The position numbers and the translations under genes are program-made. Below are positions 49,354-61,058 of a stretch of 64,000 nucleotides of DNA, piece after piece. Source of the stretch: Faecalibacterium sp. HTF-F (GTDB taxonomy: Bacteria; Bacillota; Clostridia; Oscillospirales; Ruminococcaceae); assembly GCF_023347535.1 (NCBI RefSeq), contig NZ_CP094473.1, positions 1,302,001-1,366,000 of the forward strand, written 5' to 3'. Numbering within the stretch: the stretch's first letter is position 1; each line of letters starts with the position of its first letter. The notes beneath the pieces are model-generated. The model was not told the DNA's origin. It searched no databases and saw only the letters and a list, made by a program, of their open reading frames with translations.

Positions 49354-50673
49354 ATGCCGGACGAGACCCGGAAGGAGGGCCGTGCAGCGCATGGATTTGC
49401 CACGCTGGCAGGGGTGCTGATCGCATTTCTGCTGCTGGCTGCAGGGTATGTGCTCTATCAGGCCATGCACGTCCTGTTCCCGCAGAATGTCTATGAAACG
49501 GCACTGCCTGCGGTCATTTCGGATACCGTGGATGCAGACGGCGTGCTGCTGTTTGACGAAAGCTATGTGGCAGGCAGTGGAAACCTTGGATATCTTGCGG
49601 CGGACGGTGAGCGCGTTTCCGCAGGCACTGCGGTGGCAGAGATCTACAGCGATGCATCGCAGGCCACGCTGCGCCAGCAGCTGACCCAGCTGAATGACCA
49701 GATCGATCTGCTGCAGAGATCCCAGAACACGGCAGCCCTGCAGCTGGACAGCCTTTTAAAAGAACGCGCTGGCGCACTGTATGATCTGCTGGATACACTG
49801 GATGACGGCGACTACGAGGCAGTGGATGATGACTCCAATGCCTATCAGCTTGCACAGAACAAGCTCTGGGTCGTCACCGGTGATGCTGCAAACTTTACCG
49901 ATCAGATCACGGCTCTGGTCCAGCAGGCCCAGAGCGTGCAGGCCCAGCTGGGCAGTCCCACCCAGATCGCTGCGCCGCAGACCGGTTACTTTGTACGGGC
50001 TTCCGGCAGCGGCAGGCTCAATGCCGGCGCGGACGACATCCTTGCGTTAAGTGCGCAGGAGCTGCAGGGCTATCTGGATTCCGACCCGGTGATCGCACTG
50101 GATGGCTGCGCCGGTAAGATCGTAGCCGGTTTTACATGGCGCTATGTGGGCGTGTGCAGCGCAAAGCAGGGAGAAAAGCTGCTGGGTCAGGACGGCAAGC
50201 CGCTGCGCTCTGCGGTGGAGATCAGCTTTCCGGGACGGATGGAAAACGGCCTGAAGGCGACCGTTACCGAAGTGAGCATTGATGCGGACAGCGGCCTTGC
50301 ACGCTTTGTGCTCACCTGCAACTCCATCAACGGGGATGTGCTGTGCCTGAACCGGGCTGCCGCACGGATCTCGGTAGGGGAGCACAGCGGCCTGCGGGTG
50401 CCTGCAGCAGCGGTGCACTATCTGAAGGAGGACGGGACCGAGGCCGAGACCGAGACACAGGGCGAGAACTATGTTCCCGGCGTTTACGTCAAGCTTGGCA
50501 ACATCGCACGCTTCTGCCGGATCGACCCGGTGGATGCAGACCATCCGCTGATCACAGACGGCGATTACATCCTTGTTTTGCCCGAAGGGACCGAGGGTTC
50601 GGTCAGCAAGGTGAGGCTTTATGACGAAATAATCGTCTCCGGACAAAATTTGTATGACGGAAAGCTTTTGTAG
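49354..50673 (+). CDS. Membrane-anchored HlyD-like adaptor protein
   Basis: 439 residues from the ATG at 49354 (AGGGG nine bases upstream; a GTG at 49345 is too near it). One N-terminal transmembrane helix (FATLAGVLIAFLLLAAGYVLY), a lipoyl-like barrel start (GNLGYLAADGERVSAGTAVAEI), a coiled coil of about 40-60 residues (LRQQLTQLNDQIDLLQRSQN) and a beta-barrel C-terminus. Gene order between miaA/mutL and sepF is common in Clostridia for this HlyD_D23-like family. No partner ABC/RND transporter is adjacent, so an export role is unproven; a cell-envelope function with the division genes is possible. Confidence 0.78.
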   Translation: MPDETRKEGRAAHGFATLAGVLIAFLLLAAGYVLYQAMHVLFPQNVYETALPAVISDTVDADGVLLFDESYVAGSGNLGYLAADGERVSAGTAVAEIYSDASQATLRQQLTQLNDQIDLLQRSQNTAALQLDSLLKERAGALYDLLDTLDDGDYEAVDDDSNAYQLAQNKLWVVTGDAANFTDQITALVQQAQSVQAQLGSPTQIAAPQTGYFVRASGSGRLNAGADDILALSAQELQGYLDSDPVIALDGCAGKIVAGFTWRYVGVCSAKQGEKLLGQDGKPLRSAVEISFPGRMENGLKATVTEVSIDADSGLARFVLTCNSINGDVLCLNRAAARISVGEHSGLRVPAAAVHYLKEDGTEAETETQGENYVPGVYVKLGNIARFCRIDPVDADHPLITDGDYILVLPEGTEGSVSKVRLYDEIIVSGQNLYDGKLL

Positions 50674-50676
50674 TTA

Positions 50677-50705
50677 TTGACATCTGAGGCAAAAAATCCG
50701 ATAAT
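50677..50705 (+). promoter_or_regulatory. Promoter of sepF-ylmH
   Basis: TTGACA (50677-50682), 17 bp, GATAAT (50700-50705). Confidence 0.75.
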
Positions 50706-50784
50706 AGATAAAGCTATTATCTGCATTCTTTATGCAGAGAACGCCAGGCAGCACCAAGCTGCCGGAATGAAAGGAGCAGATTGT

Positions 50785-51252
50785 ATGTCTTTTCTTGACA
50801 GCATCAAGAAGGGTCTGTTTGACCAGGAAGACGATTATGAGGACCAGTACATCGACGATGGTCCCCAGATGGTGAACAATAACAACGGCGTCGGTCTCGG
50901 TGCGGACGACGAAGCTGAGGAACATACCGAGGGCACCAACAAGAAGAACGGCAAGGTGGTCAACATCAATGCCACCACTCAGCTCAAGGTGGTGCTGGTA
51001 AAGCCGGAACGCTTTGAGGATGCAAGCACCATTGCCGACCATCTGAACAACAAGCGCACGGTCGTGCTCAATCTGGAGTCTACCAACAAGGAAGTCTCCC
51101 GCCGTCTGGTGGACTTTTTGTCCGGTGTTGCCTATGCCAACAACGGCCAGATCAAGCGGGTGGCCAACAGCACCTTTATCATCACACCATATAATGTAGA
51201 CATCATGGGCGATCTGCTGGACGAGCTGGAGAACAATGGCGCGTTCTATTGA
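50785..51252 (+). CDS. sepF: Cell division protein SepF
   Basis: 155 residues from the ATG at 50785 (AAAGGAG eight bases upstream). Amphipathic N-terminal helix MSFLDSIKKGLF that binds the membrane, a variable acidic/Asn linker (about 15-70), and the SepF core: VVLVKPERFEDASTIADHLN, TVVLNLE, ANGQIKRVANSTFIITPYNV region with the FtsZ-binding part. It ties FtsZ rings to the membrane. Overlaps the start of ylmH by 17 bp, as usual for the sepF-ylm-divIVA cluster. Confidence 0.95.
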   Translation: MSFLDSIKKGLFDQEDDYEDQYIDDGPQMVNNNNGVGLGADDEAEEHTEGTNKKNGKVVNINATTQLKVVLVKPERFEDASTIADHLNNKRTVVLNLESTNKEVSRRLVDFLSGVAYANNGQIKRVANSTFIITPYNVDIMGDLLDELENNGAFY

Positions 51253-52063
51253 TCTGCATGATCCACAGCCCAAAGCCGTGCGCGGGTTCATTCCCGCACG
51301 AACGGATGAAGAACGCTATCTCATGCGGCATATCGAGGATCTGGCCCGCACGGCCTTTTCCCGGGAGATTGCACGGTACTCTGGTTTTCTGAGCGACCGT
51401 GAGCAGGATCTTGCCCGTGCAGCGCTGGGGCGTGCGGACATAGAGGAAGGCTTCCGCTTTGAGGGCGGCTGGCCGCAGGCGGAACGCCGGATTCTCTGTC
51501 TGGAGCCCGAGTACAGCTATGGGGAAAACCCCATCCGCTGCGTGCGGCTGCAATGCCGGGCTCTGCCCGGGGCCGCGCTGCCCGCGCACAAGGACTATCT
51601 GGGCAGCCTGATGGGTCTGGAGCTGAAGCGCGAAGCGCTGGGAGACATCGTTCTGCCGGAGGATCAGCCGGGCACAGCTTATGTGTTTGCGCTGGAACCG
51701 GCAGCACAGCTCATCTGCCGGGAGCTGTTTCAGGCCGGGCACACCGAGCTGACCACTGAGCTGCTGGAACCGGACGAGATACCGTCCTTCCCGCAGGCCC
51801 GGCGCGAGCTGCGCAGCGCTACCGTGTCGTCTCTGCGGCTGGACGCTGTGCTTGCGGCCATGCTGCGGTGCAGCCGGGGGCAGGCATGTGAGCTGATCGC
51901 GGCCGGCAGGGTGGAGATCAACCATCTGCCTGCCGAAAAACCCCATGCGCCGGTGTATGAGGGTGATGTTTTTACCGTGCGGGGCAAGGGCCGCTTTGGC
52001 CTGACGGCACTGCCCGGAAAAAGCAAAAAAGACCGGTCGATCATCGAATTTTTTCAATATTAA
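51236..52063 (+). CDS. ylmH: YlmH-type S4 RNA-binding protein
   Basis: 275 residues. N-terminal YlmH domain (FIPARTDEERYLMRHIEDLA.., F..FEGGWPQAERRILCLEP with YSYGENPI) and a C-terminal S4 domain (VSSLRLDAVLAAMLRCSRGQ..ELIAAGRVEIN). YlmH binds 50S subunits and, in Bacillus, takes part in ribosome-associated quality control; the cluster position with sepF and divIVA is conserved across Firmicutes. The start overlaps the sepF end. All parts present; length is close to other members. Confidence 0.92.
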   Translation: MARSIDLHDPQPKAVRGFIPARTDEERYLMRHIEDLARTAFSREIARYSGFLSDREQDLARAALGRADIEEGFRFEGGWPQAERRILCLEPEYSYGENPIRCVRLQCRALPGAALPAHKDYLGSLMGLELKREALGDIVLPEDQPGTAYVFALEPAAQLICRELFQAGHTELTTELLEPDEIPSFPQARRELRSATVSSLRLDAVLAAMLRCSRGQACELIAAGRVEINHLPAEKPHAPVYEGDVFTVRGKGRFGLTALPGKSKKDRSIIEFFQY

Positions 52064-52084
52064 AAGCAACGGGAGGAAATGACT

Positions 52085-52912
52085 ATGCTGACTCCGCAGG
52101 ATGTCCGTTCTGTGCAATTTGAAAAAAACCTCCGCGGCTACCGCACAGAGGACGTGGATCGTTTTCTGGACAAGGTGGAAGAACAGCTGCAGGAGGACGA
52201 TGCACAGGCGGAACAGCTTCGCAAGCAGATTGCGGATCTGACTGCTGAAAACCAGAAGCTGCACGAGGAGCTGAAGAGCTTTGAGGCAGACGGTGAAATG
52301 CTCAAGAGTGCATTGATCAACGCTCAGCGCATGGGTGAGAATGTCATCCGTGAAGCAAACCAGAAGGCGGAAGAGATCATCCATCGTGCAAATCTGCGCG
52401 GTGATGATATCATCCGCGATGCCAACGAACTGCTGCAGAAGGCCAACGACCGTGCAGATGAGATTGAGAACGAGGCAAACGAGAAGCGCCTTGCAGAAGA
52501 GCGCGAGTATGATCGTGTGCGTCTGGAAGTGACCCGCTTCAAGTCCGATGTTCTCAATCTGTACCGCAGCCATGTGGAGTCGCTGAGCCGTCTGCCGGAG
52601 TTCCAGAAGGAAACGGCTGCACAGGATGCCGAACAGGCAGAGCCTGCTGCAGAGGAAAGTGAGCCTGCCGCTGCAGCCCAGCCGCAGGCCGCAGATGTGC
52701 AGCCTGAGGCAGAGCCTGTTCCGGTTGCAGAAGAAGATGCAGAACCTGCCGCCTCTGCTGAAGATGACAGCGAGACGGCTGACAGCAGCGAGGATTTCTG
52801 GGCAAAGGACGAAAGCCAGCTCAAGCTGGACCCTCCGCCCGCGCCTCCTGCTGATTTTAAGCCCGACGAACCGGACTACGATGCTTTTCAGGGCGTCAAG
52901 TTCAGCGAGTAA
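52085..52912 (+). CDS. divIVA: DivIVA domain protein
   Basis: 275 residues from the ATG at 52085 (GGGAGG 8 bases upstream; the ATG two codons earlier is too close to it). N-terminal lipid-binding DivIVA motif (MLTPQDVRSVQFEKNLRGYR..VDRFLD) then a long coiled coil to about residue 160 and an acidic Ala/Glu/Pro-rich tail of about 110 residues (PAAEESEPAAAA, AEEDAEPAAS). DivIVA marks curved membrane and scaffolds division or spore-pole proteins. The tail is longer than in Bacillus. Confidence 0.93.
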   Translation: MLTPQDVRSVQFEKNLRGYRTEDVDRFLDKVEEQLQEDDAQAEQLRKQIADLTAENQKLHEELKSFEADGEMLKSALINAQRMGENVIREANQKAEEIIHRANLRGDDIIRDANELLQKANDRADEIENEANEKRLAEEREYDRVRLEVTRFKSDVLNLYRSHVESLSRLPEFQKETAAQDAEQAEPAAEESEPAAAAQPQAADVQPEAEPVPVAEEDAEPAASAEDDSETADSSEDFWAKDESQLKLDPPPAPPADFKPDEPDYDAFQGVKFSE

Positions 52913-52951
52913 GGCGACCCCATAAGGAAATATAGAGGAGAGTGTAAACCA

Positions 52952-55747
<2,796 letters not shown>

Positions 55748-55774
55748 GCGTTCCGCATAAAACAATGTTTTAAA

Positions 55775-55812
55775 GGGCGGCGCTCCCTTATACCGGGGAG
55801 CGCCGTTTTTTA
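55775..55812 (+). terminator. Terminator after ileS
   Basis: GGCGCTCCC / GGGAGCGCC stem followed by GTTTTTT. Confidence 0.9.
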
Positions 55813-55837
55813 TACCGAATGATTTTGGGAGTATCCT

Positions 55838-56311
55838 ATGGCATATGTTGTTTTTAATCTGCTCGCGGCTGCGGCACTCATTGGCATCGATCAGGCCATC
55901 AAGCTGTGGGCCACAAATGTGCTGCAGCCGGTGGGAGCCATGCCGCTGATCCCCCATGTGGTGGAGCTGCGGTTCGTGCTCAACCCGGGCATGGCGTTCA
56001 GCCTGCTCAGTGGCAAGCAGCTGTTCCTCATCATCGCTACCAGCATAGCGCTGATTCTTGTGGCCTACGGGCTGTTCTTCCGCAGCCGCGGCAGATACCT
56101 GCAGCAGGCCGCACTGCTGCTGATCCTTGCCGGCGGTATCGGCAACCTGATCGACCGTGTGCTCAACGGCGTGGTGGTGGACTACATCAATCTGCTGTTC
56201 ATGCAGTTTGCGGTGTTCAATTTTGCGGATATCTGCGTGTGCGTGGGCGTGGGTCTCTGGGTGCTGGAGATCTTTCTGGAAGAGCTGCACGGCGGCGCAA
56301 AGGAGCAGTGA
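55838..56311 (+). CDS. lspA: Lipoprotein signal peptidase (signal peptidase II)
   Basis: 157 residues, four transmembrane helices. Catalytic Asp pair in GNLIDRVLNGVVVDYI and FAVFNFADIC; NPGMAFSLLSG is the conserved substrate region. It cleaves diacylated prolipoproteins at the lipobox Cys, such as the deacetylase at 30352. The start follows the terminator of ileS, with GGGAG nearby. Next gene, rluD, begins 3 bp after the stop, so the two form an operon as in many Firmicutes. Confidence 0.96.
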   Translation: MAYVVFNLLAAAALIGIDQAIKLWATNVLQPVGAMPLIPHVVELRFVLNPGMAFSLLSGKQLFLIIATSIALILVAYGLFFRSRGRYLQQAALLLILAGGIGNLIDRVLNGVVVDYINLLFMQFAVFNFADICVCVGVGLWVLEIFLEELHGGAKEQ

Positions 56312-56314
56312 GCC

Positions 56315-57247
56315 ATGGAGCAGCGTGAATTTGTGGTGGAGCAGGAAACGGCCGGCCAGCGCATCGACCGCTTTCTCAGCGGCGAGGATACCGGCCTTTC
56401 CCGTTCTGCCCTGCAGGCCCTTGTGGCGGATGGCCATGTGCTGTGCAACGGCAGGCAGGTGGCCAAGAGCCTGAAGCTCAAGGCAGGTGACACCATTCTG
56501 CTGGAGATCCCGGACGCCAAGCCCATCGAGGCCGTGCCGCAGGACATCCCGCTGGAGATCGTCTATGAGGACGAGCATCTGCTGGTGGTCAACAAGCCCA
56601 AGGGCATGGTGGTGCACCCGGCTCCCGGCAACCCGGACGGCACGCTGGTGAATGCGCTGCTGTGGCACTGCAAGGGAAGCCTGTCCGGCATCGGCGGTGA
56701 GATCCGCCCCGGCATCGTGCACCGCATCGATAAGGACACCAGCGGCCTGCTGGTGGTGGCAAAGGACGATGCAACGCACATCGGCCTTTCCCAGCAGATG
56801 GCGGTGCACAGTGTGGAGCGCGCGTATCGCACCATCGTGTACGGCGGCTTTGCACAGGATGAAGGCTTTGTGGAGTCCAATCTGGGCCGCAGCAAAACCG
56901 ACCGCAAAAAAATGGCAGTCTACCCGGCCGATGAACCCCACACCAAATATGCCTACACCGGTTATCAGGTGCTGGAACGGCTGAACAACTTCACCATGCT
57001 GGAATGCCGCCTGAAGACCGGCCGCACCCATCAGATCCGTGTGCACATGGCGTCCATCCAGCATCCGGTGGCAGGCGACCCGGTCTACGGCCCGCACAAC
57101 TGCATCACCAGCCTGCACGGGCAGTGCCTGCACGCAAAAACACTGGGGTTCATCCACCCCATTACCGGCGAACAGCTGCGCTTTGATTCGGAGCTGCCGG
57201 AATACTTCACTCATTTTCTTGCAACGCTCAGGAGGGAAACCCTATGA
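56315..57247 (+). CDS. rluD: Ribosomal large-subunit pseudouridine synthase (RluD family)
   Basis: 310 residues. S4 domain (about 10-75: GQRIDRFLSGEDTGLSRSALQ) and RluA-type catalytic domain with the Asp in HRIDKDTSGLLV; MECRLKTGRTHQIRVHM is the next family block. The family makes pseudouridines in helix 69 (RluD) or other sites; the exact target is not fixed by eye, but lspA-rluD linkage is typical. Overlaps the next gene (HAD-like) by 4 bp. Confidence 0.93.
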   Translation: MEQREFVVEQETAGQRIDRFLSGEDTGLSRSALQALVADGHVLCNGRQVAKSLKLKAGDTILLEIPDAKPIEAVPQDIPLEIVYEDEHLLVVNKPKGMVVHPAPGNPDGTLVNALLWHCKGSLSGIGGEIRPGIVHRIDKDTSGLLVVAKDDATHIGLSQQMAVHSVERAYRTIVYGGFAQDEGFVESNLGRSKTDRKKMAVYPADEPHTKYAYTGYQVLERLNNFTMLECRLKTGRTHQIRVHMASIQHPVAGDPVYGPHNCITSLHGQCLHAKTLGFIHPITGEQLRFDSELPEYFTHFLATLRRETL

Positions 57248-58074
57248 ACCAGCTGAACCAAAGGCTTGTATTGTGTGATCTGGATCACCTGCTGCTGGGA
57301 GCGGATGGAAACCTGACTCAGGTTGTGCGTGACGTGCTGCAGCTGTTCGTCCGCCGCGGCGGCCGTTTTACGGTGTTCTCGCAGCGCACGCCCCGGGCAG
57401 TGCGTTCCATTCTGGGCAGTGTGCGGCTCAATGCCCCTGCGCTGGTGTGCGGCGGCGCGATGGCCTACCATTTTGCCGATGGCACCAGCCGGACGCTGTG
57501 CAGCTTTGCCGGGCAGGACGCCGATCTGTTCACCCGCCTGCCGGACGCAGCAGGCGTGGGCGTCGCTTTGCAGATGACCGATGGCACCACCCGGGTGCTG
57601 CGCATGAGTGAGGCGCTGGAACGCCATCTGCGGCAGGAATGGACCCCCTATCTGCTGGCGAATGCAGCGGATATCAAGGGGGAAGAAGTGCTGCGGGTGC
57701 TGCTGTATCAGGACAGCAAGGCCGTGCCCATGATCTCGCTGCTGGAAAAATCGCTGGGGGATCGTACAGCGGTGCTGCTGGGCGAGCGTGCCGCAGCAGA
57801 TACCCTGATCCTGACGCCCAGAACCGTTTCCGGCCACGAAATGCTGGATGCTGTGTGTATGCCGGTGGGCATCAATCCGGAGGATGTTCTGGTGCTGGCG
57901 GGCGGCATGTCCATGCTGGAGCTGGTGCGCAATGCCAGCCAGAGCGTGGCGGCGGCAGATGCTCCGCCAGAGCTGCGTCTTGCTGCGCAAAAGGTCACCC
58001 TGACCGATGCTGCGGCAGGCTCTGCGGTGGAAGTGCTGTACCGTATGGTACGGGATGCTGAAAATTTAGCGTAA
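57244..58074 (+). CDS. Degenerate Cof-type HAD family protein
   Basis: 276 residues. The fold pattern of a Cof-like sugar-phosphate phosphatase is visible: N-terminal LVLCDLDHLLLG (DxD kept, but the usual DGT loop is DHL), a cap, and a C-terminal segment LAGGMSMLELVRNASQSVAA which corresponds to GDxxNDxxML of active enzymes but lacks both Asp; the Lys motif (SKG..L) appears as SGHEML. It is therefore probably not a phosphatase, and may bind a ligand or be scaffolding; translationally coupled to rluD (ATGA). Function unknown. Confidence 0.7.
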   Translation: MNQLNQRLVLCDLDHLLLGADGNLTQVVRDVLQLFVRRGGRFTVFSQRTPRAVRSILGSVRLNAPALVCGGAMAYHFADGTSRTLCSFAGQDADLFTRLPDAAGVGVALQMTDGTTRVLRMSEALERHLRQEWTPYLLANAADIKGEEVLRVLLYQDSKAVPMISLLEKSLGDRTAVLLGERAAADTLILTPRTVSGHEMLDAVCMPVGINPEDVLVLAGGMSMLELVRNASQSVAAADAPPELRLAAQKVTLTDAAAGSAVEVLYRMVRDAENLA

Positions 58075-58082
58075 AATTTGTG

Positions 58083-58125
58083 CAAGGCTTCTGCATATTC
58101 TTTCGCAGAAGCCTTTCTTTTTGGG
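58083..58125 (+). terminator. Terminator of lspA-rluD-HAD operon
   Basis: AAGGCTTCTGC / GCAGAAGCCTT stem followed by TCTTTTT. Confidence 0.85.
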
Positions 58126-58140
58126 GGAAAGTCAGGTACA

Positions 58141-58500
58141 ATGAAAGAAACACATCTGCCGGAGTCCCAAAAACGGGAGGCGGTTTTTATCTGCCTTTCG
58201 GTGGCTGCAGTGATCCTATGTGCAGCGCTGGCGTTTTATTTTGCCGTGCCGCTGCAGGACACTGCGGTCCAGCCGCTGCCGGATACAGCAGGGCTGGAAC
58301 AGCACATGCTGGTGGATCTGAACACAGCCGGGCTTTCTGCGCTGTGCACCCTGCCGGGCGTAGGAGAAAGCCGGGCCAGAGCCATTCTGGAATACCGGGA
58401 GCAGAACGGCCCGTTTGCACGGGTGGAGGATGCAGCCTGCGTTCCGGGCCTGACGCAGACTGTGGTGGATTCCTGGAAAGGGCAGGCAACCGTGAGCTGA
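58141..58500 (+). CDS. ComEA-like helix-hairpin-helix protein
   Basis: 119 residues from the ATG at 58141. One N-terminal transmembrane helix (AVFICLSVAAVILCAALAFYF) and one ComEA-type double HhH region: VDLNTAGLSALCTLPGVGES / ARAILEYREQNGPF / VEDAACVPG. In competent species ComEA binds incoming DNA at the cell surface; this short form lacks the SLBB domain. It has only a weak AGG ribosome site. Whether the organism takes up DNA cannot be judged from here; ComEB/ComEC are not in the window. Follows a terminator and precedes ppk1 by 30 bp. Confidence 0.85.
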   Translation: MKETHLPESQKREAVFICLSVAAVILCAALAFYFAVPLQDTAVQPLPDTAGLEQHMLVDLNTAGLSALCTLPGVGESRARAILEYREQNGPFARVEDAACVPGLTQTVVDSWKGQATVS

Positions 58501-58530
58501 GCCGCAAGGCAGCTGGAAAAGGGGAATACT

Positions 58531-60966
58531 ATGAGTGACGAAACCATTTTTATCAACCGGGAACTGAGCTGGCTGGATTTTAATCAGCGCGTTCTTGCAT
58601 TGGGCAAAGATAAAAATGTTCCGCTTGCAGAACGGGTCAAGTTTCTTGCGATCTATGGCTCGAATCTGGATGAATTTTTCATGGTGCGCGTGGGCTCTCT
58701 GCAGGAGCGCGCCAATCTGGAACAGGAGCAGGGCAAAAAGGTCAAGAGGGAAAACAAGACCAACATGTCCGCGGCGGAACAGCTGACTGCCATTATGCCC
58801 AAAACGGCACAGCTGCAGGAAGAATGCGACAAATACTACGCAAAGGCGCTGGAAGCACTGGCGGAATGCGGTTATCGCAAGGTGGACTTTAACCATCTGA
58901 CCAAGGAGGAGGAGCATTTCTGGAAAAAATATTTCCAGACCGAGCTGTTCCCCATCCTCAGCCCGCAGATCGTGGATAACCGCCATCCGTTCCCGTTCCT
59001 GCGCAACAAGGAGATCTATCTGGGCGTACTGCTCAGGGAAAAGCACCCTGCAGGGCAGAGCCTGGGCATCATCCCCATTTCCAGCCAGATGGAACGAATG
59101 CACATTGTAAAAAAAGATGGCGAGACGCTGTTTGCCCTCACCGAGGAGCTGGTGCTGCATTTTGCGGCCAGCATTTTTGGCAAGGATGCCATTCAGGAAA
59201 AGTGCCTGTTCCGCGTGACCCGCAATGCGGACATCGATGTGAAAGAGGGCATGATGGATCACGATATCGATTACCGTGAGATCATGTCCGATCTGCTCAA
59301 GCGCCGCCGCAAGCTGGCGGCTGTGCGTTTGCAGATCACAACTGCATCTGCCCCGGAGGTGGAACGCCTGCTGTGCAACCGCCTTGTGCTGACCCATAAG
59401 CGGGTGTTCGTGCAGAAAAGCCCGCTGGATCTGAGCTTCTTCTATAAGCTCACCGGCAGGATCGAGGCAGACGGACATCCGGAGCTGTTCTACCCGGCGG
59501 CGCGGCCCATGCTGCCGCCGCCGCAGTACGATCTTGCCGCCGAGGTGCAGAAGCATGATGTGCTGCTCAGCTACCCGTACCAGTCTATCCGGCCCTTCAT
59601 TGCCATGCTCAAAAAGGCGGCACATGACCCGGAGGTCATTTCCATCAAGATGACCCTCTACCGTATGGCGCGGGAATCCCAGATCGTGCAGGCGTTGATG
59701 GAAGCGGCTGAAAACGGCAAGGAAGTGGTGGCTCTGGTGGAGCTGCGCGCCCGCTTTGATGAACAGAACAACATTGACTGGTCCAAGCAGCTGGAAGGAG
59801 CAGGCTGCACCGTTATCTATGGCTTCGATGATTACAAGGTGCACTCCAAGCTGACTCTCATCACCCGCAAGGGCGCACAGGGCTACTCCTACATCACCCA
59901 GATCGGCACCGGTAACTACAACGAAAAAACCAGTGAGCTGTACACCGATTATTCCTTTATCACGGCCGATCCCGTCATTGGCGAGGAAGCATCCAACGTA
60001 TTCCAGAACCTTGCCGTACAGCGCCTGACCGAGGACAGCAGCAAGATGCTGGTAGCACCGCTGCGGTTCAAGAGCGTGCTTCTGGAAGAAATGGATCACC
60101 TGATCGCCGCCGCCCGCATGGGCCGCCCGGCGTCCATGATCCTGAAGAACAACTCCATCAGCGACCGCGACATCATCCTGAAGCTGCAGGAAGCCAGCTG
60201 TGCCGGTGTGCGCATCGACATGATCGTGCGCGGCATCTGCTGTGTGCGTGCAGAGGTGCCCGGCAAGACCGAAAACCTGCACATCCGCAGCCTTGTGGGC
60301 CGTTATCTGGAGCATGGCCGCATTTACAGCTTCTTTGATGGAGTGCACACCCGCATTTATATTGCTTCCGGCGACTTCCTCACCCGCAACACGGAGTGCC
60401 GCGTGGAGGTGGGCGTCCGGGTGGAAGACCCGGTGCTGGTGCAGAAGCTCACCGATATTCTGCAGCTGCAGCTGCGGGATAACGTCAATGCCCGCGAGAT
60501 GCGCCCGGATGGCAGCTACCAGAAGGTGAAGCCTGCCGAGGGCGAAGCACTGGTCAACGGCCAGATGGATATGTATGAGCTGCTTCGGGATGACTGGACT
60601 GGAAAAGTTCCTGCCTGTGAAAAAACGGCACAGGCGGCTGTGGAGGCTCCGACGGCACCGTTGACTGCAGAAGCTCCCGCTGCAGAACCGTCTGCAGAGA
60701 AACCGGAGGCAAAGGCGGTGGAGTTCCCCGTACAGAAGCAGGAGCCGCAAAAGGCTCCCGAACCGTCGGCACCCATCCATCTGGATGCGGCCCCGAAACC
60801 GGAGGAACACGATCACTTTGACGAACTGGAACAGATGGTAAACCGCAAAAAACCGGCACCCCGGCCTGCTTCTGTGCCAAAGCCGGCAAAACCGGCCATC
60901 GCTGAAGCGCCTGCACAGAAGAGCCGCCTGAAGCAGTTCCTGGACCTCTTCAAGTTCCGCAGATAA
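58531..60966 (+). CDS. ppk1: Polyphosphate kinase 1 with C-terminal extension
   Basis: 811 residues. The catalytic region (1-685) is typical: N-terminal FINRELSWLDFNQRV, the phospho-His region DYKVHSKLTLITR, the second His in FFDGVHTRIYIASGDF, with YNEKTSELYTDYS. It makes polyphosphate from ATP reversibly. The last ~120 residues are an unusual Ala/Pro/Glu-rich tail (EAPTAPLTAEAPAAEP, KKPAPRPASVPKPAKP) that ends in a basic helix (SRLKQFLDLFKFRR); PPK1 enzymes usually end near 690-720. RBS GGAAAAGGGG upstream. Strong terminator follows. Confidence 0.95.
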   Translation: MSDETIFINRELSWLDFNQRVLALGKDKNVPLAERVKFLAIYGSNLDEFFMVRVGSLQERANLEQEQGKKVKRENKTNMSAAEQLTAIMPKTAQLQEECDKYYAKALEALAECGYRKVDFNHLTKEEEHFWKKYFQTELFPILSPQIVDNRHPFPFLRNKEIYLGVLLREKHPAGQSLGIIPISSQMERMHIVKKDGETLFALTEELVLHFAASIFGKDAIQEKCLFRVTRNADIDVKEGMMDHDIDYREIMSDLLKRRRKLAAVRLQITTASAPEVERLLCNRLVLTHKRVFVQKSPLDLSFFYKLTGRIEADGHPELFYPAARPMLPPPQYDLAAEVQKHDVLLSYPYQSIRPFIAMLKKAAHDPEVISIKMTLYRMARESQIVQALMEAAENGKEVVALVELRARFDEQNNIDWSKQLEGAGCTVIYGFDDYKVHSKLTLITRKGAQGYSYITQIGTGNYNEKTSELYTDYSFITADPVIGEEASNVFQNLAVQRLTEDSSKMLVAPLRFKSVLLEEMDHLIAAARMGRPASMILKNNSISDRDIILKLQEASCAGVRIDMIVRGICCVRAEVPGKTENLHIRSLVGRYLEHGRIYSFFDGVHTRIYIASGDFLTRNTECRVEVGVRVEDPVLVQKLTDILQLQLRDNVNAREMRPDGSYQKVKPAEGEALVNGQMDMYELLRDDWTGKVPACEKTAQAAVEAPTAPLTAEAPAAEPSAEKPEAKAVEFPVQKQEPQKAPEPSAPIHLDAAPKPEEHDHFDELEQMVNRKKPAPRPASVPKPAKPAIAEAPAQKSRLKQFLDLFKFRR

Positions 60967-60974
60967 CAGCACTG

Positions 60975-61012
60975 CAAGACCCGGCAGGGAAAAGCCCCGC
61001 CGGGTCTTTTTG
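60975..61012 (+). terminator. Terminator after ppk1
   Basis: AAGACCCGGC / GCCGGGTCTT stem followed by TTTTT. Confidence 0.9.
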
Positions 61013-61058
61013 AACCGCCGCCTGCATACAGTGGACTACAGCGGAAAGGGGAAACGGT

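Noticed and set aside
52913..52951. T-box leader for ileS
   Set aside because: The gap is only 39 bp, too short for a T-box, and no specifier stem is visible.
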